A stretch of DNA of 5,957 nt, taken from NCBI GenBank assembly GCA_903886165.1, contig CAISLL010000247.1, forward strand, positions 1 to 5,957, in the 5' to 3' direction. The position numbers and the translations under genes are program-made. The notes below the pieces were generated by a model. The model did not search any database, was not told where the DNA came from, and was given only the letters and a program-made list of their open reading frames with translations. Of the stretch, positions 5,853 to 5,957 are shown piece after piece (the stretch's first letter is position 1; every line of letters begins with the position of its first letter). This DNA is from an uncultured beta proteobacterium (GTDB taxonomy: Bacteria; Pseudomonadota; Gammaproteobacteria; Burkholderiales; Burkholderiaceae_C).

Positions 5853-5929
5853 TGGCGGAGCGGACGGGACTCGAACCCGCGACCCCCGGCGTGACAGGCC
5901 GGTATTCTAACCAACTGAACTACCACTCC
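5853..5929 (-). tRNA. tRNA-Asp (anticodon GUC)
   Basis: The minus strand gives a complete 77-nt cloverleaf with encoded CCA. The acceptor arm GGAGTGG pairs with CCGCTCC (allowing G-U), and the D arm contains AGTTCAGTTGGTTAGAAT. The anticodon loop CCTGTCACG carries GTC (plus strand 5893-5895), closed by the CCGGC/GCCGG stem. The T arm GCGGGTTCGAGTCCCGT is canonical. The sequence is nearly identical to E. coli tRNA-Asp, which decodes GAC and GAU. It is transcribed leftward, with a strong terminator 3 nt after its 3' end. The 28 bases upstream to the window edge show no second tRNA or clear promoter, so it may be the last member of a longer tRNA transcript. Confidence 0.98.
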
Positions 5930-5957
5930 TGGTAGCTAACGTTTACTCTTTCGAGCC

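Overview
This 6-kb window looks like chromosomal housekeeping DNA from a betaproteobacterium, probably order Burkholderiales and perhaps Comamonadaceae. The evidence is a GC-rich coding bias, the proteobacterial dnaX-ybaB-recR order, strong GloB, MltD, RecR, YbaB and YegP family resemblance, and a tRNA-Asp close to that of E. coli. The family placement is inferred from gene content and general sequence character, not from a search.

Layout. From the left edge, the 3' end of gloB (glyoxalase II, truncated by the window) runs rightwards. It overlaps by 4 bases the start of mltD, a lipoprotein lytic transglycosylase with LysM-like repeats. A short gap separates mltD from a convergent leftward cluster: dnaX (5032 down to 3071), ybaB (2994-2662) and recR (2647-2060). 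Divergent from dnaX is yegP (5144-5482), a two-repeat DUF1508 protein. Directly behind it is the SRP 4.5S RNA gene ffs (about 5497-5600), with a consensus -10 box six bases past the yegP stop. A gap of about 215 bp with several small inverted repeats follows. It ends in a strong hairpin terminator (5817-5849) that can serve both strands and closes a leftward tRNA-Asp(GUC) gene (5929-5853).

Functions. dnaX, ybaB and recR form the classic DNA replication and repair cluster: clamp loader subunit, nucleoid-associated protein and RecFOR recombination mediator. gloB and mltD pair methylglyoxal detoxification with peptidoglycan turnover; their link seems to be shared transcription rather than shared chemistry. 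ffs and tRNA-Asp are stable RNAs of protein targeting and translation.

Most interesting signal. Inside dnaX, just after the clamp-loader core, the coding strand carries a run of nine A. It contains an in-phase A-AAA-AAA slippery heptamer, and both alternative frames reach a stop almost at once (387-aa and 378-aa products). This is the expected architecture for making a short gamma subunit beside full-length tau, by ribosomal frameshifting as in E. coli or transcriptional slippage as in Thermus. I see no mobile element, CRISPR array, defence system or clearly novel gene cluster here.
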